A stretch of DNA of 64,000 bases from Micromonospora sp. R77 (GTDB lineage: Bacteria > Actinomycetota > Actinomycetes > Mycobacteriales > Micromonosporaceae), in the NCBI RefSeq assembly GCF_022747945.1, contig NZ_JALDST010000001.1, forward strand, positions 1,550,001 through 1,614,000. Reading direction: 5' to 3'. The translations under genes and the position numbers were made by a program. Numbering within the stretch: position 1 is the first letter of the stretch; the number at the start of each line of letters is the position of its first letter. A model generated the notes under the pieces. The model was not told the DNA's origin, did not search any database, and saw only the letters and a list, made by a program, of their open reading frames with translations. This document shows positions 1-9,919 of the stretch, one piece after another.

Positions 1-1400
1 TCTTCGGCACGCTCGCCGACGCCGACGCGATGATCGCCGAGGCGAAGAGCCGCGGCCTGCGGGTGATCGTCGACCTGGTGCCCAACCACACCTCCTCCGC
101 GCACCGCTGGTTCGTCGAGGCCCTGGCCGCCGCGCCGGGCAGCCCCGCCCGGCAGCGGTACGTCTTCCGGGACGGTAAGGGCCCGGACGGCGCCGAGCCG
201 CCGAACGACTGGCAGAGCGTCTTCGGCGGACCCGCCTGGACCCGGGTGGCCGACGGGCAGTGGTACCTGCACCTGTTCGACACCGGCCAGCCCGACCTGA
301 ACTGGGACAACCCCGAGGTCCGCACCGAGTTCCTGGACGTCCTGCGGTTCTGGCTGGACCGGGGCGTCGACGGTTTCCGGGTGGACGTGGCGCACGGCCT
401 GATCAAGCAGGCCGACCTGGCCGACTGGCAGGAGCCGCAGGAGATCCTCTCCGGCAACGAGGTGGACAAGCCGCGCCCGCCGATGTGGGACCAGGACGGC
501 GTGCACGAGATCTACCGGGAGTGGCGGCGGCTGCTCGACTCCTACGACGGCGAGCGGATCCTGGTCGCCGAGGCGTGGGTGGAGCCGGCCGAGCGGCTGG
601 CCCGCTACGTCCGCCCCGACGAGATGCACCAGGCGTTCAACTTCGAGTACCTGCTCGCCTCCTGGACCGCCCCGGCCCAGTACGCGGTGATCACCCGCTC
701 GCTGGAGGCCACCGACGCGGTGGGCGCCCCGACCACCTGGGTGCTCTCCAACCACGACGTGGTCCGGCACGCCTCCCGGCTCGGGCTGCCGATCAGTGGT
801 GGCCGCCCGAACGGCATCGGCATCGGCGACCCGCAGCCGGACGCCGCGCTCGGCCTGCGCCGGGCCCGCGCGGCCAGCCTGCTGATGCTGGCCCTGCCCG
901 GCTCCGCCTACCTCTACCAGGGCGAGGAGCTGGGCCTGCCGGAGCACACCACGCTGCCCGACGAGGCCCGCCAGGACCCGACCTGGGAGCGCAGCGGTCA
1001 CACCCAGCGCGGCCGGGACGGCTGCCGGGTGCCGATCCCGTGGGAGGCCGACGCCCCGTCGTACGGCTTCGGCCCGACCGACGCGAGCTGGCTGCCGCAG
1101 CCGGAGTCCTGGGCCGAGTACGCCCTCGACCGGCAGGAGGGCGTGCCCGGCTCGACGTACGAGCTGTACCGGACGGCGCTGCGGCTGCGGCACGAGCACG
1201 AGCTGGGCCGGGGCACGCTGCGCTGGCTCGCCTCCGGTGACGAGGTGCTGACCTTCACCAACAACGGCCTCACCGTGCTCACCAACTTCGGCACCGCCCC
1301 GGTGCCCGCGCCGGCCGGCGCGGAGCTGCTGGTGTCCAGCGCCCCCCTCGACGACGACGGCCGCGTCCCCACCGACGTCACGGCCTGGTTCCGCGCCTGA
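1..1400 (+). CDS. alpha-glucosidase / GH13 family hydrolase, 5' truncated by window edge
   Basis: The reading frame is open from base 3, so this is the C-terminal ~465 residues of a GH13 (alpha-amylase superfamily) enzyme that hydrolyses alpha-glucosidic bonds in maltose/isomaltose-type oligosaccharides, probably in the cytoplasm. Visible GH13 blocks in order are VIVDLVPNHTS (region II), GFRVDVAHG with the nucleophile Asp, ILVAEAWVEP with the acid/base Glu, and VLSNHDVVRH with the third Asp. A short beta-sandwich-like tail follows (VLTFTNNGLTVLTNFG). The gap between the nucleophile and general-acid blocks and the NHT loop fit oligo-glucosidases rather than secreted amylases. It converges on an MFS transporter across a strong hairpin. 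Exact substrate is not decidable from sequence; a trehalose- or sucrose-active GH13 is possible. Confidence 0.9.
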   Translation, partial: FGTLADADAMIAEAKSRGLRVIVDLVPNHTSSAHRWFVEALAAAPGSPARQRYVFRDGKGPDGAEPPNDWQSVFGGPAWTRVADGQWYLHLFDTGQPDLNWDNPEVRTEFLDVLRFWLDRGVDGFRVDVAHGLIKQADLADWQEPQEILSGNEVDKPRPPMWDQDGVHEIYREWRRLLDSYDGERILVAEAWVEPAERLARYVRPDEMHQAFNFEYLLASWTAPAQYAVITRSLEATDAVGAPTTWVLSNHDVVRHASRLGLPISGGRPNGIGIGDPQPDAALGLRRARAASLLMLALPGSAYLYQGEELGLPEHTTLPDEARQDPTWERSGHTQRGRDGCRVPIPWEADAPSYGFGPTDASWLPQPESWAEYALDRQEGVPGSTYELYRTALRLRHEHELGRGTLRWLASGDEVLTFTNNGLTVLTNFGTAPVPAPAGAELLVSSAPLDDDGRVPTDVTAWFRA

Positions 1401-1455
1401 CCCCTCACCCGCCCGCAACCCGCGCGACCGACCCGTCGCGCGACCGCACCGCAAT

Positions 1456-1505
1456 TTCACGGAAAGAGTGGCTTCCCGGCGTGGGGAGGCCACTCTTTCC
1501 GTGAA
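1456..1505. terminator. bidirectional hairpin between convergent genes
   Basis: A 17-bp perfect stem (1456-1472 with 1489-1505), extendable by five pairs including one G-U to a 6-nt loop, sits between the convergent GH13 and MFS genes. There is no long T tail. The arm contains CGGAAAGAGTGGC. It can act in both directions. Confidence 0.7.
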
Positions 1506-1570
1506 TGAGGGCGGTCGTGAATGAGGGCGGTCGCGGGTGGGGCGGTCGCGGCGGCGCGGAAGGAGCGCGG

Positions 1571-2983
1571 TCAGAGGTGGTCGGCGCGGCGGTGCAGGAG
1601 GGCGTGGACGGAGTCGATGTCGCCGGGTGAGGTGCGGGCGGCCAGCCAGTACATGATCCCGGTGGGGATGAAGAAGAGCTGGAAGGCGGCCAGCCCGACC
1701 GCGAAGTTCAGCGGCGGCGGGAACGCCGCCCGCAGCCCGTGGAAGGCCACCCCGACCAGGCCGTTGCCGGCCGCCCGGCCGACCCCGTTGACCAGGTTGC
1801 CGAGGCTGTAGACGGTGCCCCGGTGCTCGGGCGGGTTGACGTCGGCGATCAGCGCGAACCAGTTCGGCGAGTTCGCCGAGGTGAGCGCCAGCGCGACCAC
1901 GGCGGTGAGCAGGCTCAACCCCACCGTGGGCTCGGTGACCACGCTGGCCAGCACCGCGGCGATCACCGCGCCGGAGCCGGCGCCGTCCGGCACGTCGATG
2001 CGTACCGGCACGAAGAACAGGACCAGGTAGAACGGCAGCGCCGCGAGGATGCCCACCGCCGCGACCAGGGCCCGGCCGCTGGGGGTACGCCGTTGCAGCG
2101 CGTCGCCGGCCAGGCCACCCACGATGGAGAGCACCCCGCCGAGCTGGAACAGGGTGGCGAAGACGCTGCCCACCACCACGGCGGTGGCCGGCGAGTAGCC
2201 CTGCGCCCGGGCCCGCTCGGCGAAGAGCACCGGCAGCCAGACCAGCGAGCCGAACGCGGCCTGCGCGGTGAGCCCCTGCAGCACCAGCCAGCGGTTGGTC
2301 CGGCGGGCGAGGATCCGGGGCAGGTCGGCGCGGCTGATCCGGTAGTCGTACTCGGCCCCGGCGTCGATCGCGGCGGCCAGTTCCGGTTCGCTCTGGCCCC
2401 GGCGTACGTCGTAGGTGAACAGGTACGCCACCGTGGCGGCCAGCCCCAGCACGGCGAGCAGCGCGAACGGTCGCCGCCAGTCGACGGCGCCGAGGATGCC
2501 CCCGGTCAGCGTGCCGGCCAGCGTGCCGACCCCCTGGGACAGTCCCCAGAAGCTCATCACCAGGCCCCGCCGCCGCGGCGAGATCAGGTCGGTGACGACC
2601 GAGAAGCCGACCGAGCCGACCGCGCCCAGCCCGACCGCGGCGAGCAACTGGGCGGCCAGGAAGATCGGATAGTTCCCGGCCAGTGCGCTGCCGCCGGTGC
2701 CGGCCGCCCAGATCAGCGTGCCGACCATCAGCAGCGGCTTGCGGTCGGTGCGGTCGCCGACGTACGCCCAGCCCACTGCGGCCACCGCGCTGACCAGGAA
2801 GCTCGCCGCGGTGACCAGGCCGAGCAGGCGCTGCGACACGTCCAGCCCGGCGGAGATCGGCCCGTACAGGGGTGGGACCAGGCCGATCGCCACGTTGTCC
2901 AGCGACGCGAGGAGCACGAAGACGACGACGCTGTAGAGGCGGTGCGCCGCGTTCCCGCGTCGGGACGTCCTGCTGCCGGTCAT
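1571..2983 (-). CDS. MFS transporter
   Basis: A 470-residue integral membrane protein with about 12 hydrophobic segments, typical of the major facilitator superfamily. The N-terminal half has the A-loop-like motif VGWAYVGDRTDRKPLL between TM2 and TM3 and a second charged loop (SPRRRGLVMSFWG) after TM4; the C-terminal half repeats the pattern with PPEHRGTVYSLGNLVNG. The order resembles Spinster/sugar-phosphate-like MFS proteins, but the substrate is not evident. The start at 2983 gives a short basic N-terminus before TM1; no better downstream start is seen. It stands alone, converging on the GH13 gene, so a role in uptake of a related sugar is only a guess. Confidence 0.88.
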   Translation of the reverse strand: MTGSRTSRRGNAAHRLYSVVVFVLLASLDNVAIGLVPPLYGPISAGLDVSQRLLGLVTAASFLVSAVAAVGWAYVGDRTDRKPLLMVGTLIWAAGTGGSALAGNYPIFLAAQLLAAVGLGAVGSVGFSVVTDLISPRRRGLVMSFWGLSQGVGTLAGTLTGGILGAVDWRRPFALLAVLGLAATVAYLFTYDVRRGQSEPELAAAIDAGAEYDYRISRADLPRILARRTNRWLVLQGLTAQAAFGSLVWLPVLFAERARAQGYSPATAVVVGSVFATLFQLGGVLSIVGGLAGDALQRRTPSGRALVAAVGILAALPFYLVLFFVPVRIDVPDGAGSGAVIAAVLASVVTEPTVGLSLLTAVVALALTSANSPNWFALIADVNPPEHRGTVYSLGNLVNGVGRAAGNGLVGVAFHGLRAAFPPPLNFAVGLAAFQLFFIPTGIMYWLAARTSPGDIDSVHALLHRRADHL

Positions 2984-3130
2984 GTCCGGCAGCCAACCAG
3001 GAGCAGGTCACGGCCGGATGACGAACCCCTGCCGGCACGCCGGTCCGGTCACCCGTCCGGCCCGGCGACGGGGTCACCCCGCCGGGCCGGGCGAAGGGGT
3101 CACTCGGGGACCGGGCGGGCTCCCGACGGG

Positions 3131-4600
3131 TCACTCGCCGCCGGAGCGGTCGACGGTGTGGTCGCGGGCCCGCGCGTACTGCTCGCGGATGGCCGGGACG
3201 GGCTCGGCCGCGTACTCCTGCGTGTCGGCGAGGGTCCACTCCGGTGGCGCCGCGCCGCCCAGGGCGAGCCAGGCGGCCTGGCGGGCCGCGCCGTCGGCGA
3301 CGTACTCCCCGGGTGGCGGGACCACCACGGGCCGGCCGAAGACCTGCGGGGCGATCCGGCGTACGGCCGCCGAGCGGGCCCCGCCGCCGACCAGGACGAC
3401 CCGCTCCACGGTGGCGCCCTGGGCGGTCAACGCGTCCAGGCCGTCGGCGAGCGCGCAGAGCATCCCCTCGACGGCGGCCCGGGCCAGGTGGGCGGGGGTG
3501 GTGTTGGCCAGGGTCAGGCCGTGCACCGCCCCGGTGGCGAGTGGCTTGTTCGGGGTCCGCTCCCCCTCCAGGTAGGGCACCATGACCAGTCCGTCCGCGC
3601 CGGGCGGGGCGGCCAGTGCCAGCTCGCCCAGCTCGTCGAGGCCGACCCGCAGCAGGGTCGCCGCGGCGTCGAGCACCCGGGCCGCGTTGAGTGTGCAGAC
3701 CAGCGGCAGGAACCGGCCGGTGGCGTCGGCGAAGCCGGCCACCGCGCCGGACGGGTCGGCGGCGGGCGCGTCGGCCACCGCGAAGACCGTGCCGGAGGTG
3801 CCGATCGAGACGACCACGTCGCCGGGGCCGGCGCCGACGCCGAGCGCGGCGGCGGCGTTGTCCCCGGTGCCCGGGCCGAGCAGCACATCCGGTCCGCTCG
3901 CCGACGCCCGGTCGGTCGGCCCGGCACCGGCGAGGGCCGCCGGGTCCAGCCGGCCCGCCGGCTCGGCCGGGCCGAGCACGGTCGGCAGGTGCAGCCGCCG
4001 GCCGGAGGCCTGTTCGAGCAGGTCGAGGCGGTAGTCGCCGGTGGCCGGGGACCAGTAGCCGGTGCCGCTGGCGTCACCCCGGTCGGTGCGTAGCCCGGCC
4101 AGGCCGGGTGCACCGGCCAGCCGCCAGGTCAGCCAGTCGTGCGGCAGGCAGACCGCGGCCACCCGCTCGGCGTTCGCCGGCTCGTGCCGGGCCAGCCAGC
4201 GCAGCTTGGTGACGGTGAAGCTGGCCACCGGCACCGAACCGACCGCGTCCGCCCAGAACCGGCGGCCGACCGGCCCGCCACCCGCCTCGGCGATCAGCTC
4301 GTCGGCCGCGCCGGCCGAGCGGGTGTCGTTCCACAGCAGCGCCGGCCGGACCACCCGGCCGGCCTCGTCCAGGCAGACCATGCCGTGCTGCTGCCCGGCC
4401 ACCGAGACGGCCGCCACGTCGGCCAGCCCGCCGGCCGCCTCGACGGCCGTCGTCAGGGCCGTCCACCAGGCCTCCGGGTCGACCTCCGTGCCGTCCGGGT
4501 GCGGGGCGCGGCCCTGCCGGACCAGCGCGCCGGTCTCCGCGTCCCGGACGACCACCTTGCAGGACTGGGTGGAGGAGTCCACCCCGGCGACGAGCGGCAT
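3131..4600 (-). CDS. xylB: xylulokinase
   Basis: FGGY-family carbohydrate kinase of 489 residues that phosphorylates D-xylulose to xylulose 5-phosphate, the step after xylose isomerase. Seen: N-terminal phosphate-binding motif [15 protein letters not shown], the substrate-binding QQHGMVCLD region, LLWNDTRS, and the C-terminal FGGY signature region [25 protein letters not shown]. The open frame continues about 95 codons upstream, but that stretch overlaps xylA and has no kinase similarity. The ATG at 4600 starts exactly at the family N-terminus and follows the xylA stop by 11 bp, with GAGGCGGGC as a modest ribosome site. Co-transcription with xylA is therefore very likely. Confidence 0.93.
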   Translation of the reverse strand: MPLVAGVDSSTQSCKVVVRDAETGALVRQGRAPHPDGTEVDPEAWWTALTTAVEAAGGLADVAAVSVAGQQHGMVCLDEAGRVVRPALLWNDTRSAGAADELIAEAGGGPVGRRFWADAVGSVPVASFTVTKLRWLARHEPANAERVAAVCLPHDWLTWRLAGAPGLAGLRTDRGDASGTGYWSPATGDYRLDLLEQASGRRLHLPTVLGPAEPAGRLDPAALAGAGPTDRASASGPDVLLGPGTGDNAAAALGVGAGPGDVVVSIGTSGTVFAVADAPAADPSGAVAGFADATGRFLPLVCTLNAARVLDAAATLLRVGLDELGELALAAPPGADGLVMVPYLEGERTPNKPLATGAVHGLTLANTTPAHLARAAVEGMLCALADGLDALTAQGATVERVVLVGGGARSAAVRRIAPQVFGRPVVVPPPGEYVADGAARQAAWLALGGAAPPEWTLADTQEYAAEPVPAIREQYARARDHTVDRSGGE

Positions 4601-4611
4601 GTCGGCCCGCC

Positions 4612-5799
4612 TCAGCGCGCGCCGAGCAGGTGCTCGACGGCGAGCTGGTTGAGCCGGACGAAGCCGTAACCCTTCGCGCCGGCCGGCTCCGGGTCGAAGT
4701 CCTCGAACGCGGACCGGTCGGCGAGCAGCTCGACGTGGCCCTCCCCCGGATTCAGCGTCGGCGTGGCCAGGTCGGCGACCCGGCTGGCGGCGAGGGCCTC
4801 GGCCACCTCCGGGTCGGCCCGGAACGCCGCGGCCCGCTCCTTGAGCAGCAGGTACGTCCGCATGTTCGCCTCGGCCGAGGCCCACACGCCGGTCATGTCC
4901 TCGGTGCGGGACGGCTTGTAGTCGAAGTGCCGGGGCCCGTCGTAGGCGGGGCCGCCGTCGGGGCCGCCGTGCTCCAGCAGGTCCACCAGGGCGAACGCGT
5001 TGAGCAGGTCACCGTGACCGAAGACCAGGTCCTGGTCGTACTTGATGCCGCGCTGGCCGTTGAGGTCGATGTGGAACAGCTTGCCCTGCCAGAGGGCCTG
5101 GGCGATGCCGTGCGCGAAGTTCAGCCCGGCCATCTGCTCGTGGCCGACCTCCGGGTTGAGCCCGACCAGCTCGGGGCGGGCCAGGGTGGAGATGAACGCG
5201 AGCGCGTGCCCGACGGTGGGCAGCAGGATGTCGCCGCGCGGCTCGTTCGGCTTGGGCTCGATGGCGAAGCGCAGGTCGTAGCCGTTGTCGACGACGTACT
5301 GGCAGAGCAGGTCGACGGCCTCCCGGTAGCGGTCCAGCGCGGCGCGGACGTCCTTGGCCAGGTCGTACTCGGCGCCCTCCCGGCCGCCCCACATGACGAA
5401 CGTCTTCGCGCCCAGCTCGGCGGCGAGGTCGACGTTGCGCAGCACCTTGCGCAGCGCGTACCGGCGGACGTCGCGGTCGTTGCTGGTGAAGCCGCCGTCC
5501 TTGAAGACGGGGTGGGTGAAGAGGTTCGTGGTGACCATCGGGACGACCAGGCCGGTCTCGTCGAGGGCCTTGCGGAACCGGGCCAGGTGGGCGTCGCGGG
5601 TGGCGGCGTCCGCGCCGAAGGGGACCAGGTCGTCGTCGTGGAAGGTGATCCCGTACGCGCCGAGCTCGGCCAGCCGGTGCACCGCCTCGACCGGGTCCAG
5701 CGCGGGGCGGGTGGGGTCGCCGAACGGGTCGCGGGCCTGCCAGCCCACCGTCCAGAGACCGAAGGAGAACTTGTCGGCGGGGGTGGGACGGGGTGCCAT
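4612..5799 (-). CDS. xylA: xylose isomerase
   Basis: Cytoplasmic metal-dependent isomerase interconverting D-xylose and D-xylulose; 395 residues, the normal actinobacterial (class I) length. Active-site blocks are clear: [13 protein letters not shown] with the catalytic His-Asp, [12 protein letters not shown], the metal-binding [28 protein letters not shown], and [16 protein letters not shown] with further metal ligands. An upstream in-frame start at 5826 would lie inside the promoter/operator; the ATG at 5799 is preceded by GGAGGT with a 5-nt spacer and gives the standard N-terminus ([15 protein letters not shown]). It is the first gene of xylAB and is divergent from a ROK regulator. Confidence 0.96.
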   Translation of the reverse strand: MAPRPTPADKFSFGLWTVGWQARDPFGDPTRPALDPVEAVHRLAELGAYGITFHDDDLVPFGADAATRDAHLARFRKALDETGLVVPMVTTNLFTHPVFKDGGFTSNDRDVRRYALRKVLRNVDLAAELGAKTFVMWGGREGAEYDLAKDVRAALDRYREAVDLLCQYVVDNGYDLRFAIEPKPNEPRGDILLPTVGHALAFISTLARPELVGLNPEVGHEQMAGLNFAHGIAQALWQGKLFHIDLNGQRGIKYDQDLVFGHGDLLNAFALVDLLEHGGPDGGPAYDGPRHFDYKPSRTEDMTGVWASAEANMRTYLLLKERAAAFRADPEVAEALAASRVADLATPTLNPGEGHVELLADRSAFEDFDPEPAGAKGYGFVRLNQLAVEHLLGAR

Positions 5800-5825
5800 G
5801 GCAGACCTCCGGGGTGTCGTCCACA

Positions 5826-5850
5826 AATTTGTTCAGTGGTTGAATTAAAT
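5826..5850. promoter_or_regulatory. candidate ROK-regulator operator
   Basis: An imperfect inverted repeat, AATTTGTTCA - 5 nt - TGAATTAAAT (7 of 10 positions pair), covers the -10 box and start region of the xylA promoter. The TTTGTT/AAT-rich half-sites resemble operators of xylose-responsive ROK repressors. Its AT-richness stands out from the surrounding GC-rich DNA. Assignment to the adjacent regulator is inference. Confidence 0.6.
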
Positions 5851-5872
5851 GACCGCGGTGTGGCACTGTCAA
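5844..5872 (-). promoter_or_regulatory. xylA promoter, sigma70-type
   Basis: On the minus strand, TTGACA (5867-5872) and TTTAAT (5844-5849) are separated by exactly 17 bases, six out of six and five out of six matches to the vegetative consensus. Predicted transcription start is near 5837, giving a leader of about 38 nt before the xylA ATG. Confidence 0.75.
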
Positions 5873-5875
5873 GCG

Positions 5876-7107
5876 GTGACTAGCGCCAGCACCGCCGGAG
5901 CCGTCCGGCAGGGAACTCTGCGCGAGCTCAACCTCGCCGTGGTGCTCGGGCGGATCGCCGCCGCCGACCGTCCGCCGTCGCGGGCCGACCTCGCCGCCGC
6001 CACCGGGCTCACCCGGGCCACCGTCTCGGCCGTCGTCGAGGATCTGCTCGACGGCCGGCTGGTCGCCGAGGCCGACCCGGCACCGCGTACCGGGGCGGGC
6101 CGCCCGCGCGCGGCCTGGTGCTGGCCGACCACGGCCCGGCCGGGCTCGGCCTGGAGATCAACGTCGACTACCTCGCCGCCTGCGTGGTCGACCTGACCGG
6201 CACGGTCCGCCACCACGTGGTCGAACGCGCCGACCTGCGCCCGGTCTCCCCCGCCGACACGCTGGCCCGGCTCGCCGCGCTCGCCGCCGCCGCGCACACC
6301 GCGGCCGTACGCGACGGACTGACCCCGGCCGGCGCGGCCCTCGCCGTGCCCGGCCTGGTCGACGCCGACGGCCTGGTCCGGCTCGCGCCCAACCTCGGCT
6401 GGCGGGACGTCGACGTCCCGGGGCTGCTCGCCGGTCACCGGCTGGCCGAACCGGTGGACGGGATCCCGCCGCTGGTGGTCGAGAACGAGGCCAACCTGGC
6501 CGCCCTCGGCGAACTGCACGCCGGACCGCCCGGCGCCGGGAGCTTCCTGCACATCTCCGGCGAGATCGGCATCGGCGCCGGGATCGTCCTCGACGGCGCG
6601 CTCTACCGGGGTGCCCGCGGCTGGAGCGGCGAGATCGGTCACATCCCCGTACACCCGCAGGGGCGGCCGTGCCGGTGCGGCGGCCAGGGCTGCCTGGAGC
6701 GGTACGCGGGCCAGGAGGCCGTCCTCGCCGCCGCCGGACTGGCCGGCGCCGACCTGCCCGCCGACATCGCCGCCACCCGGCTGGCCGACCTGGCCCGGGC
6801 CGGTGACCCCGCCACCCTGACCGCGCTGACCGACGCGGGCACCGCCCTCGGGGTGGCCGTCGCGGGCGTGGTGAACCTGCTGGATCTGGACACCGTGGTC
6901 CTCGGCGGCGGATACGCCCCCCTCGCGCCGTGGCTGCGCCCGCCGGTGGTGGCCGAACTGTCCCGCCGGGTGCTCACCGCGGCCTGGTCCCCGGTGACCG
7001 TCCGCCCGGCGGCGCTCGGCGCCCGGTCCGCGGCCGTCGGCGGGGCCACCTCGGTGGTCCGCCGGATCATCGACCGACCGGCCGGCTGGCTCGCCCGGAC
7101 GCGCTGA
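5876..7107 (+). pseudogene. ROK-family transcriptional regulator (XylR-like), frameshifted
   Basis: Two overlapping frames together encode one ROK repressor of about 410 residues. The first frame holds the winged-helix part (RQGTLRELNLAVVLGRI, DLAAATGLTRATVSAVVEDLL, then GAGRP). The second starts at GLVLADHGPAGLGLEINVDYL and carries the sugar-kinase-like fold and zinc motif PCRCGGQGCLERYAG. The frames join in the alternating GC tract at 6104-6112; restoring one base gives a normal protein. The GTG at 5876 gives the usual N-terminus. It is divergent from xylA and expected to repress xylAB in response to xylose. Whether the frameshift is real or a sequencing error cannot be settled here. Confidence 0.85.
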
Positions 7108-7195
7108 CCCGGCCCGTTCCTCGATGGGCGATCGCCGTCCCGCGTCGGTACGCTTGCCCGGACGCCACCACCCGAGCGAGGAGTCCACGAACAGC

Positions 7196-7240
7196 ATGCG
7201 CACAGGTCGACGGACCCGGGCGCCCGGCGAGCAGCGGTGA
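7196..7240 (+). other. possible 14-codon leader ORF overlapping the phosphatase start
   Basis: An ATG preceded by GAGGAG (12-nt spacing) opens a 14-residue basic peptide (MRTGRRTRAPGEQR) whose TGA overlaps the GTG start of the phosphatase gene. The downstream gene has only a weak ribosome site of its own, so translational coupling is possible. It may equally be chance. Confidence 0.25.
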
Positions 7241-8907
7241 CGACCGCCCGCCGGGGTGGTCTCGCCGGACCGGTAAGCGGCGGCGGGCAGGCGTCCCGGC
7301 CCCGCACCCGGCGTCCCGCCGAGAGCCCGCTGCCGGCCGACTCGAGACTGGCCCGGGAACTGCTGGACGGTCTCGCCGAGGCGATCGTCACCACCGACCC
7401 CGCCGGCGTGGTGACCCTGGTCAACGCGATGGCGGTCGAACTCCTCCCCGACCTCACCCCCGGCACCGACCTGGCCCGCTGCGCGATCGACCCGCTGGCC
7501 CACGCGACGCGGTCCGGTGCCGACACCGTCGACCTGGAGCACCGCGGCCGCCGGTTGCGCGGGGTCCGCCGCGCCCTGGCCACTGGCTGCGCCTGGTACG
7601 TGCGGGACATCACCGAGGAGCAGGCCCGCACCGACGCGCTGCTGGCCGAGCGCTCCCGTACCGCCTTCCTGGCCCAGGCCGGCAGCCGGCTCGGCCTCTC
7701 CCTGCACCGGGACCAGACGCTGCGCACGGCCGCCACCCTGCCGGTGCCCTACCTCGCCGACGTCGCGCTGGTCGTCCACCGCCCGCCGCCGCCCGCCGAG
7801 GACCAGCCGCACTGGCTCCGGTACGCCGAGGGTGAACGCGCCCCGACCACCGGGATCGGCACCTGGGCGCTCGCCGACGCCGTGCCCGGACTCGCCGAGG
7901 CACTCGACGGTGACGCCACCGACCCCAGCCCGTGGCTGGACGCCGAACTGGCCCACCTGGCCGACCTGCTGCCCGACGGCTTCGGCCGGCCCGGCACGGT
8001 GCTGGTCAGCCCGATGCTCAGCGCCGGCGGCCCGGCCGGCGCGCTGCTGCTGATCCGCCACGCCGAACGCCCCGGTTTCGACCAGCGGGAGATCGAACTG
8101 GCCCGGGAGTTCGCCGCCCGCGCCGGTGCCGCCCTGGCCGCCGCGGACCTCTACGGCGAGCAGACCCACCTGGCCCGGGTGCTGCAGCACAGCCTGCTGC
8201 CGCCGGAGCTGCCCACGGTGCCCGGGATGCGACTGGCCGGTGGTTACCGCGCCGCCGGGGACAGCCTGCGCATCGGCGGCGACTTCTACGACGTGTTCCG
8301 CACCGCCTCAGGGGCGCTGTTCGCCCTCGGCGACGTCTGCGGCAAGGGCGTCGGCGCCGCCGTGCTGACCGGCCGGGTACGCCAGTCGTTGCAGACCCTG
8401 CGGCTGGTCGAACAGCGTCCGCTGGAGCTGATCGAGCTGCTCAACCGGGCGCTGCTCGACGCGCCCGACGCCGCCCGGCGCAGCCAGTTCACCACCCTGC
8501 TGCTCGGCGGGCTCACCCGCGAACCGGACGGCGGACTGCTGGTCACCCTGGCCGGCGGGGGTCACCCGTCGCCGCTGGTGGTCCGCGCCGACCGGACCGT
8601 CGAGCCGGTGCAGGTGGGCGGCATGCCCGTCGGCGCGTTCGCCACGGCCCGCTTCGCGGCGGCGCAGGTGCGGCTGGCGCCCGGAGAGGTGCTGCTCGCG
8701 TACACCGACGGGGTGACCGAGGCGCGGGGCGGTCCGGGCGAGCTGGCCATGTTCGGCGACGGCCGGCTGCTCTCCGCGGTCCGCTCGGTCGCCGGCCTGC
8801 CCCCGGCCGTGCTGGTCGAGCGGCTGCTGCAACTGGTCGACGAGTGGCTGGACGGGCAGGTCCACGACGACATCGCGATGCTGGCCGTGGCGGCGGCACC
8901 CGCGTGA
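7237..8907 (+). CDS. PAS-GAF-SpoIIE protein phosphatase
   Basis: A 556-residue cytoplasmic PP2C-type (SpoIIE/RsbU) Ser/Thr phosphatase with N-terminal sensor domains. Residues ~40-130 look like a PAS domain (LLDGLAEAIVTTDPAGVVTLVN, then WYVRDITEEQ). Residues ~135-295 look like a GAF domain. The catalytic domain follows a signalling helix (QTHLARVLQHSLLP) and keeps the metal ligands: IGGDFYDVF, GDVCGKGVGAAVL, LAYTDGVTEARGG and VHDDIAML. Such proteins normally dephosphorylate an anti-sigma-factor antagonist in partner-switching systems; no STAS or HATPase partner is nearby. Its stop overlaps the start of the next gene by 4 bp (GTGA), so the cobalamin-binding protein is very likely translated with it. 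Confidence 0.9.
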   Translation: MTTARRGGLAGPVSGGGQASRPRTRRPAESPLPADSRLARELLDGLAEAIVTTDPAGVVTLVNAMAVELLPDLTPGTDLARCAIDPLAHATRSGADTVDLEHRGRRLRGVRRALATGCAWYVRDITEEQARTDALLAERSRTAFLAQAGSRLGLSLHRDQTLRTAATLPVPYLADVALVVHRPPPPAEDQPHWLRYAEGERAPTTGIGTWALADAVPGLAEALDGDATDPSPWLDAELAHLADLLPDGFGRPGTVLVSPMLSAGGPAGALLLIRHAERPGFDQREIELAREFAARAGAALAAADLYGEQTHLARVLQHSLLPPELPTVPGMRLAGGYRAAGDSLRIGGDFYDVFRTASGALFALGDVCGKGVGAAVLTGRVRQSLQTLRLVEQRPLELIELLNRALLDAPDAARRSQFTTLLLGGLTREPDGGLLVTLAGGGHPSPLVVRADRTVEPVQVGGMPVGAFATARFAAAQVRLAPGEVLLAYTDGVTEARGGPGELAMFGDGRLLSAVRSVAGLPPAVLVERLLQLVDEWLDGQVHDDIAMLAVAAAPA

Positions 8908-9909
8908 GCGGGACGGCCACCGGTGGGATCGGGCCGGGCACCGTCGAGGCGTACCTCGACTGCCTGGACCGGGCCGACCAGGCCGACGCGGTCGACCTGG
9001 TGGCCGGGCTGCTCGACGCGGGTGTCCCGGTGGCCGACGTCCTGGTGGACGTGGTCGCCGAGGCACAGCGGGAGATCGGCCGACGCTGGCTGACCGGGTC
9101 CTGGAGCGTCGCCCGGGAACACGCCGCGACGCACGTCAGCGAGGTGGTGGTGGGTGCGGTGGCGGCCCGGGTCACCGCCGTCCCGCGCCGCGGACACGTG
9201 GTGACGGCCTGCGTCGAGGGCGAGTGGCACGCGCTGGCCGCCCGCATCGTGGCCGAGGTGGTCCGGGCAGCCGGCTGGCGGGTGACCTTCCTGGGCGCCA
9301 GCGTGCCCGCCCGGCACCTGGTCTCCTACCTGCACCAGACCGGACCCGACGCGGTGCTGCTCAGTTGCGTGCAGCCCACCCGCCTGATCCGCGCCGCCCG
9401 GATGGTGGAGTCCTGCCGTGCCGCGGGGGTGCCGGTCGTCGCGGGCGGCCCCGGCTTCGGCCCGGACGGCCGGTGGGCCGCCGGGATCGGGGCGGCGGCC
9501 TGGGGTGCCACCGCCCGGGGACGCGGTCCGGCTGCTGGACCGGCAGGTCTTCACCGACCACCACACCGGTCCCGGCGCGCCGGCCGGCGACGACGAGTAC
9601 GTGGCCGTGCTGCGCCGCCGCCGGGAGGTGGTCCACGCGGCCCTGCGCGCCGTCGACCCGGCCGAGGAGGCCGCCGAGGACATCGCCACCGGCGTGGCCC
9701 ACCTGGTGGACGCCCTGGCGGCGGCGATCCGGGTCGGTGACCCGGAGCTGCTGGTCGACCACGTCCGCTGGCAGGACGAGGCGCTCGCCGCACGCGGCGG
9801 CCGGCCGCTGCTCGACGCGGTGCTCGCGAGCTGCGCGCAGACCCTGGCCGAGCATCCCCGGGCCGGCCACCACCTGCGGCTCGCCCGGGCGGCGACCGCC
9901 CGGAACTGA
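8904..9909 (+). pseudogene. cobalamin (B12)-binding domain protein, frameshifted
   Basis: About 334 residues if one frameshift is repaired. Residues ~5-90 form the four-helix cap found before B12 domains (W..GSWSVAREHAATHVSE, the W/EH motif). Residues ~90-200 are a B12-binding Rossmann fold with CVEGEWHALAARIVAEV supplying the expected lower-ligand His (the canonical DxHxxG is relaxed to ExHxxA) and VPVVAGGPGFGPDG at the end. A helical C-terminal domain of ~130 residues follows. The frame changes at the GGGG run 9517-9520; dropping one G restores it. Overlap with the phosphatase gene suggests the two act together, with cobalamin (light, redox or B12 status) as the sensed input; this is inference. 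Sequencing error could explain the break. Confidence 0.82.
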
Positions 9910-9919
9910 GCGGGCCCGG

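Noticed and set aside
3131..4885. Longer xylulokinase with a 95-residue N-terminal extension
   Set aside because: The extension overlaps xylA, is Arg/Gly/Pro-rich and unlike any kinase; the start at 4600 fits the family.
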